Shown: positions 59,531-64,000 of the stretch, piece by piece
Layout: the number at the start of each line of letters is the position of its first letter
How positions within the stretch are numbered: the first letter of the stretch is position 1
DNA from: Terriglobia bacterium
Lineage (GTDB): Bacteria > Acidobacteriota > Terriglobia > JAJPHL01
Direction: 5' to 3'
DNA length: 64,000 bases
NCBI GenBank assembly: GCA_021325275.1
Contig: JAJPHL010000037.1
Location: 62,001-126,000, forward strand
Notes under the pieces: model-generated
Database searches by the model: none
What the model was told of the DNA's origin: nothing
The model's input: only the letters and a program-made list of their open reading frames with translations
Made by a program: the position numbers and the translations under genes

Positions 59531-62500
59531 GCGCTCTATTCAGCGGCACCGTTCACCTCGTGCAGATGACCTACGTACCGCAAGGAGGTTCGCCCACGGG
59601 CACTTCCATGTCGGACATGCAGATCATCCTGCAATACGCCCAAAAATGCATCGTTCCAATCACGGAGATGGTCGAGCAGTTGTACGGGACTACGAACACG
59701 TCCATTTCGCCCACAATTTTGACCTTTACGGCGAATATGAGCGGATCCACCTTCGGCGACGGCGACCTGCAAGGCTGGGTCAATCAGATTGTCAGCGACA
59801 ATAACCTGCCGTCCGATTCGATGATCGTGGTGACCTGTCCCACGGCGAGCCTCGACGGCGACGGCACGATCTCACAGAGTGGCGGCTATCACAATATCGC
59901 CAACGTGCCTTATGCCATCGTCGGAGTTTTGCAAACGCCGGTGACGTCGAACGATCAGGCCGACCAGTATCAGATGGGGATCAGCCATGAGATTGCCGAG
60001 GCGATCGTCGATCCGAAGGCCGATCACAGCAACCCCGAGGTCGGTGATCCTTGCTGCGAGAATTGTTACGGCAGCAGCAACTTCTACCGCGTCTATTTCG
60101 ACGCCCACAACGACTACTTGGGCACCAACCAGGCAACACCGCCCGGAGGCTTCAACTTCGACTACTTCATGGCGACCGTAACCAAGCCGGCCGGCACGGC
60201 CGACTGTCCGGCGCCGGACGCGGATTGCAACTATGCCCCAGTGCCGCAGAATTTCTATTTCGTGGTCGACAAGAGCACGTTCGGCCGCGACGAAGTCAAC
60301 GACACTTTGAGCTACCCGACCTCTTTCTGGTTGATCCTCGACGGCTATTCGCCGAATGGTTTGGCCGGAGCCACGCCGCAACTGAGCGGAGCATTCAGTA
60401 GCAGCAATATTCCCGGCTTGACCATCACGCCGCATCCTCCGACGTTCGATCTCGGTTCCATGGGCGCGGACGGCGATATTCCCCAGAGAATCCGCTTCGC
60501 GTACGACATCGCGTTCACCATGAACTCGCTGAATGCCTTCCCGGCGCAAGGCAACCCGCCGCTTGCCTCCGAGTTGGATGCGTCGCTCCAGGTTCCGACG
60601 CCCAATAGCCCGCTCACGGCGCAAACGGAATTCTTTTTGGGCGCCGGAAACGACCCGTATTTCTCAAACGTCAGTCCGAACGTCGGCAACGAGTTCTACC
60701 GCAGCCGCGACTTGCGTGTGTTCTCGGCGAACCAAGCGAGCCCGGCGGTTATCAGCGGTCCGGGTACGCCACCCGTGATGAACAATTTCACGGTATCCGG
60801 AGCGTACGATTACATTCAAAGCGTGATCACGTATCTGAACCAGCAGATTGGATACTTGAATCCCAACTTCACGCCGCCGACGAATTCCGATCCGCTCGAT
60901 AGCTTCCTGCCGGCACAAGGGAACGCCTTGATCGCGGACGGATCGGTGACGCCCACTTCCGGAGGGGATGCTAACTTCAACTTCGCGATCGCCCGAGTGC
61001 GCTTGAAGGGACAATCCGGCATGGCGGGCGAGGCTCCGAACGTAAAGGTCTTCTTCCGGATCTTTACTTCGCAGACCTTCGACACCGATTTCATCGACCA
61101 GGTGTCGGCGGTTTCGATGGCCGACCCCAACATCACCTATCCCAGCGTGAACACCAGCGACCCGCAGAGTCCGCTGCCGGGCACCGACGGCAACGGCATG
61201 GTGAACGGCTCGTCGCTGCCATGCTTCGCCACAAACGACTTCGTCGCCGGACCGACCGACTACAACAACAACGGTCCCAACAATCAAACCGTCATCATCC
61301 CTGACAATCAGACCGACACGTGGGCGTACTTCGGATGCTTCCTCAATGTCTACGACCACAACAATCTGATTGGCGGGCAGAAGCCGCAGGTTTGGCTCGC
61401 GGGCGGCACCCACCATTGCCTGGTGGCGCAAATCGCGTTCCACGACACGCCGATCCGCAACGTCAACGGCGTGATCGAGACTCCCGAGAACTCCGACAAA
61501 CTGGCGCAACGCAATCTGACCATGCTTCCCGGAGGGAATCCCGGTTTCCCGGCCACCCACCGCGTCCCGCAAATGTTCGATGCGCGGCCCAGTCCTGCGC
61601 CGCAAAGCCAGGATCCCCTCTCGGTCCTCGCCTATCCGGACGAAATCATGATCGACTGGGGCAAGGTGCCGGTGGGCAGTGTCGCGACGCTCTATTGGCC
61701 GGCCGTGAACTCGGCATCCGTGCTGCAACTGGCGGCCCAATTCTACGCCAGCCACATGCTGGCCGCCGTGGACGCGCACACCATCCAATGCCAGGTGGTC
61801 GGCAAGGTCACTTACATCCCGATTCCCGTTGGCACGGGTGGTAGTTTCGCCGGATTGTTCACGGTGGACTTGCCGCAGGGAATCAAGGCCGGCAACGAAT
61901 TCAACATCGTTGTCCGCCGTATCACCACGCGGCAGTTGACGACCAAGACCAATCCTGCTCCGCCCGTCCTCCAGAGACACGTGAAGGGCGGACTCGTGAA
62001 ACTGGAGCAGCAGGCGCCAAAAGTGCTGGTGTGGCGCTATATCACCGGGACTTTCCTGTTCCAGATTCCGATCCAAAAGGAAAGTCTGATTCTGCCGGTC
62101 GACGAGAACCTGCTGGCGATCTTCAAGTGGCGGCTCGGCTTGATTGGTCCACACAACCGCTGGACGCCGGTGCTCGAACGGTTCATCGCCTATCTCGTGG
62201 CACGAATCCTGGCGATGGGAGGAAATCCGGCACTGATTCCGCCTTCGGCCAACGGCTACTACAACCCCAGCCATGGAGGTCACGGCGGCGGACATCCGGG
62301 CGGTCACGGTGGTGGGCATCCTGGACACCCCGGCGGACATGGCGGTGGCTTGGGCGGCGGACATGGCGGTCATCCTGGCGCTCACGGTTGTGAGTTGCAC
62401 GCGTACACGGGCAAAGTCTCCGACATGGTCTTCGACCGCTTCGGCGACTTTGAAGGCTTCGGACTCCACACCGAGACCTGCGAGGAGCGCCGCTTCCACG

Positions 62501-62640
62501 CTCACGAATCGGAGATGCAGGCGTTGATCTATCGCGCCTGGACCGAGCGTTTCGTGATCACCGTGTTCGTGGAGCACGAGGAATCGCATGAAGTGGCATC
62601 GGTAGTCCTGCGGCGCGCGCCACGCGCGCTGGGGGATTAA
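59527..62640 (+). CDS. Large protein with HEIAEA metalloprotease-like motif and Gly/His-rich segment
   Basis: A 1037-residue protein with no signal peptide. Near residue 150 it has MGISHEIAEAIVDP (H154, E155, E158) followed by EVGDPCCENC, a pattern seen in a group of putative zinc-dependent proteins with SHExxEAxTDP-type sites. The middle (about 240-700) is beta-rich and Asn/Pro-rich with no named domain that I recognise. Residues about 916-954 are a Gly/His tract that could bind metal. The last about 75 residues (GKVSDMVFDRFGDFEGFGL, FVITVFVEHEESHEVASVV) resemble a small C-terminal domain of unknown role found at the end of many bacterial proteins. It is coupled to the 94-residue protein. 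Function unknown; possible secreted or surface hydrolase. Confidence 0.65.
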   Translation: MSALFSGTVHLVQMTYVPQGGSPTGTSMSDMQIILQYAQKCIVPITEMVEQLYGTTNTSISPTILTFTANMSGSTFGDGDLQGWVNQIVSDNNLPSDSMIVVTCPTASLDGDGTISQSGGYHNIANVPYAIVGVLQTPVTSNDQADQYQMGISHEIAEAIVDPKADHSNPEVGDPCCENCYGSSNFYRVYFDAHNDYLGTNQATPPGGFNFDYFMATVTKPAGTADCPAPDADCNYAPVPQNFYFVVDKSTFGRDEVNDTLSYPTSFWLILDGYSPNGLAGATPQLSGAFSSSNIPGLTITPHPPTFDLGSMGADGDIPQRIRFAYDIAFTMNSLNAFPAQGNPPLASELDASLQVPTPNSPLTAQTEFFLGAGNDPYFSNVSPNVGNEFYRSRDLRVFSANQASPAVISGPGTPPVMNNFTVSGAYDYIQSVITYLNQQIGYLNPNFTPPTNSDPLDSFLPAQGNALIADGSVTPTSGGDANFNFAIARVRLKGQSGMAGEAPNVKVFFRIFTSQTFDTDFIDQVSAVSMADPNITYPSVNTSDPQSPLPGTDGNGMVNGSSLPCFATNDFVAGPTDYNNNGPNNQTVIIPDNQTDTWAYFGCFLNVYDHNNLIGGQKPQVWLAGGTHHCLVAQIAFHDTPIRNVNGVIETPENSDKLAQRNLTMLPGGNPGFPATHRVPQMFDARPSPAPQSQDPLSVLAYPDEIMIDWGKVPVGSVATLYWPAVNSASVLQLAAQFYASHMLAAVDAHTIQCQVVGKVTYIPIPVGTGGSFAGLFTVDLPQGIKAGNEFNIVVRRITTRQLTTKTNPAPPVLQRHVKGGLVKLEQQAPKVLVWRYITGTFLFQIPIQKESLILPVDENLLAIFKWRLGLIGPHNRWTPVLERFIAYLVARILAMGGNPALIPPSANGYYNPSHGGHGGGHPGGHGGGHPGHPGGHGGGLGGGHGGHPGAHGCELHAYTGKVSDMVFDRFGDFEGFGLHTETCEERRFHAHESEMQALIYRAWTERFVITVFVEHEESHEVASVVLRRAPRALGD
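62272..62388 (+). repeat. Gly/His-rich low-complexity tract
   Basis: 39 codons of HGG, HPG and HGGG units inside the 1037-residue gene, giving a likely metal-binding flexible segment between the beta-rich body and the C-terminal domain. Confidence 0.85.
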
Positions 62641-63628
62641 CGAGTGAGGCAGGTTGGGCGTCGACTCCGGCGCCCAACCTGAAATTGTTGTACCAACGCA
62701 GGACGCGGAGCGCGCGCAGCGTATTCCAACGGCTTGCGCTGCCGATCTTGGTCTCCATCTCTAACGGAATACGTTCGGGATGAAGAAGGTTCAGCGGCCA
62801 GCGCCCGTTCTGATGACGGCGCGCAATCACGATGTGGATGGCTTCACGGACGCGGCTATCCGGTTTGATCCCGGCCTTCCGTAGATAGTCGAGTCCGCGC
62901 AACACGTCGTAATGCCAAAACGTCGGGAACGAGAATCGTAACCAGCGCTCGTCGATGACTTGGCCGGTGCGAAGCGAGCGGAACATGCGGCGTTCCAGGA
63001 GATAATTTTCGGCGCGTCGGCGAGCCCTTGTGACAGCCGCCGATTTGCGTCCTGTTCGTTCGTAATCGAGCAATCCTTCGAGCACACAGATGGTGGTGTG
63101 AAACGAAGAGCGCCGGCTAGGAGGACGTTTCGGCGACAAGAAGGGCCATGCTTCGCAGTTCCAGCCGCCATCGTCTAGCTGTTCGCTGAGGAGTCGATTT
63201 GCGAGTGCATCGTTGGGTTCCGTGAAATACGCACCAAGGCCGAGGATTCTGCCGTTGATGCAGGGCTCGGTTTCGCCGTTAAAGTAAGGCCGGTTGTCGA
63301 GCCACTTAAACACCAGCCGCTTCTCGATGCGGTCGATCATTTTGCGGGCCTGCTTGCTGGCGGGGTCCAGACCGAGGTCCTTCAAAGCGATGAGACTATT
63401 GAGCGTAACCAGGTCCCACTTCCGCGGCTCGCCCCAGTAGCCGCCAGGAGACTGAGCGGCGAGAAGTTGGGCTCCCCAGCCGTCGGTGGCAATGCGCGAA
63501 CGCTCGGCTGCAATGGCGTCGGGAGCGTCATCGGTCAGGTCGCTCATGACCTGCCAACGGATGGCGGGGTCGGTATCGAGGAGCCATTTGATGTGTGCGG
63601 GCCGGGGTGGATAATCGCGTCGCGGCAT
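62558..63628 (-). CDS. Squalene-cyclase/prenyltransferase-like alpha/alpha-barrel protein
   Basis: A 356-residue helical protein with QW-like repeats: QSPGGYWGEPRKWDLVTLN near 60, QLDDGGWNCEAWP near 150, RRHQNGRWPLNLL near 270. It fits the alpha/alpha-barrel superfamily of terpene cyclases and prenyltransferases, but the catalytic DxDD or DxD motif is not seen, so it may be a non-enzymatic or divergent member. Its last about 45 residues run over the hairpin at 62651-62680 and overlap the 3' end of the 1037-residue gene by 83 bp; that part is probably not conserved. The start is ATG 63628. Confidence 0.7.
   Translation of the reverse strand: MPRRDYPPRPAHIKWLLDTDPAIRWQVMSDLTDDAPDAIAAERSRIATDGWGAQLLAAQSPGGYWGEPRKWDLVTLNSLIALKDLGLDPASKQARKMIDRIEKRLVFKWLDNRPYFNGETEPCINGRILGLGAYFTEPNDALANRLLSEQLDDGGWNCEAWPFLSPKRPPSRRSSFHTTICVLEGLLDYERTGRKSAAVTRARRRAENYLLERRMFRSLRTGQVIDERWLRFSFPTFWHYDVLRGLDYLRKAGIKPDSRVREAIHIVIARRHQNGRWPLNLLHPERIPLEMETKIGSASRWNTLRALRVLRWYNNFRLGAGVDAQPASLVNPPARVARAAGLPMPLHAIPRAPRTR
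62651..62680 (+). terminator. Hairpin terminator at the end of the large-protein gene
   Basis: AGGTTGGGCG and CGCCCAACCT are perfect 10-bp inverted repeats with a 10-nt loop, starting 11 bp after the stop at 62640. No T-run follows, so it may act with Rho or as an RNA end-stabilising stem. It lies within the coding end of the convergent gene. Confidence 0.55.
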
Positions 63629-63717
63629 TGGTCCGTTATAGCACGTGCTCTCGCCCTGTTTGATGGCCTACAATTGGGCAGGAACCGCGAGCGGGATCCT
63701 AAAGCGACGGCGTGACT

Positions 63718-63749
63718 GCGGGTTCGATCCCGTCTCGTGCTCCATCCTT
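63718..63749 (+). pseudogene. Degenerate tRNA-Gly 3' end (possible attachment-site copy)
   Basis: The sequence matches the T-arm, acceptor strand, CCA and the next 5 bases of tRNA-Gly at 58919-58951. It has one deleted T in the T-loop and a few substitutions (CTCGTGC instead of CTCCCGC). There is no matching 5' half, so it is a tRNA remnant and not a working gene. A copy of the tRNA 3' end at the far side of a gene block is what tRNA-integrating elements leave. Confidence 0.6.
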
Positions 63750-63755
63750 TGAAAC

Positions 63756-64000
63756 ATGCTTTCGAATCCGATTTCAGCGAAGATCGTCGACTTCATCGAA
63801 CGAATCGGACTGCCGGTGTGGTACCGCGCCATCGATGATCCCACGGTGCTGCCTGGGATCGATACGCGAGACGGTGGTTTGGTGATCGATGAAACGAGAA
63901 TGCTCTATCCCGGCGATTTGCTGCACGAGGCCGGGCATCTCGCCGTGCTCACGCCCGAGGAGCGTAACGTGAGTCGTCCCGATCTCTCCCAGCCCGCTGG
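63756..64000 (+). CDS. HEAGH-motif metallopeptidase-like protein (truncated by window edge)
   Basis: ATG 63756 opens 81 readable codons before the right edge. The product starts MLSNPISAKIVDFIERIGLP and contains LLHEAGHLAVL with HEAGH at residues 57-61, a zinc-protease type HExxH site. It begins 7 bp after the degenerate tRNA-Gly copy. Length and family remain open because most of it lies outside. Confidence 0.65.
   Translation, partial: MLSNPISAKIVDFIERIGLPVWYRAIDDPTVLPGIDTRDGGLVIDETRMLYPGDLLHEAGHLAVLTPEERNVSRPDLSQPA

Noticed and set aside
63650-63749. Complete second tRNA gene
   Set aside because: Only the T-arm and acceptor 3' strand are recognisable, the T-loop lacks one base, and no D-arm or anticodon stem pairs.

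Overview
The window looks like chromosomal DNA of an acidobacterium close to Bryobacterales/Solibacter. The base composition is GC-rich. A sedolisin carries the C-terminal module known mainly from Candidatus Solibacter (TIGR03437 type). There are two Oar-like TonB-dependent receptors with N-terminal carboxypeptidase-regulatory domains, an ECF sigma factor of the TIGR02999 type next to a Ser/Thr kinase with TPRs, and large secreted beta-rich proteins. The taxonomic call is an inference from these families; no rRNA gene is present.

Layout. 1-3.7 kb: a truncated TIR-domain gene directly downstream of tRNA-Arg(CCT), an IlvD/Edd-type sugar-acid dehydratase, a small toxin-antitoxin pair and a DinB-like protein. 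3.8-12.6 kb: a secreted propeller/beta-helix protein, two polytopic GT39-like proteins and a Phd/VapC-type pair. 12.6-23.4 kb: a long minus-strand envelope block (RsbW-like kinase, STAS protein, MlaE, MlaF, MlaD, auxiliary lipoprotein, phosphomannomutase, YfhO-like protein, glycosyltransferase-methyltransferase fusion, CsgG-like protein). 23.5-37.5 kb: a third TA pair, a BlaI/M56 pair, two TonB-dependent receptors flanking a caspase-TPR protein, and a BACON-domain secreted protein. 37.5-47.7 kb: sedolisin, a two-gene iron-sulfur/NrfD plus molybdopterin oxidoreductase unit, PEP carboxylase and a LacD-type aldolase. 47.8-50.9 kb: ECF sigma factor and Ser/Thr kinase.

The most interesting part is 50.9-55.99 kb on the minus strand. 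It is a compact four-gene operon behind a near-consensus sigma-70 promoter: flavin amine oxidase, a 304-residue precursor, a YcaO cyclodehydratase and a SagB-type flavin dehydrogenase. The precursor has a nitrile-hydratase-like (NHLP) leader followed by 18 tandem copies of a unit ending in Tyr-Thr-Ser-Pro. This is the gene set of an azole-forming RiPP (TOMM), but with a highly repetitive, cysteine-free, multi-core substrate. A likely product class is a polypeptide or set of peptides carrying up to 18 adjacent methyloxazole-oxazole pairs. Two glycosyltransferase genes and an ECF sigma factor follow. No leader peptidase or exporter is visible in the window.

58.8-63.8 kb: tRNA-Gly(CCC), then a small-protein plus 1037-residue protein operon and a squalene-cyclase-like gene, closed by a degenerate copy of the tRNA 3' end, so this may be a small tRNA-associated island. 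A truncated HEAGH-motif gene runs off the right edge.
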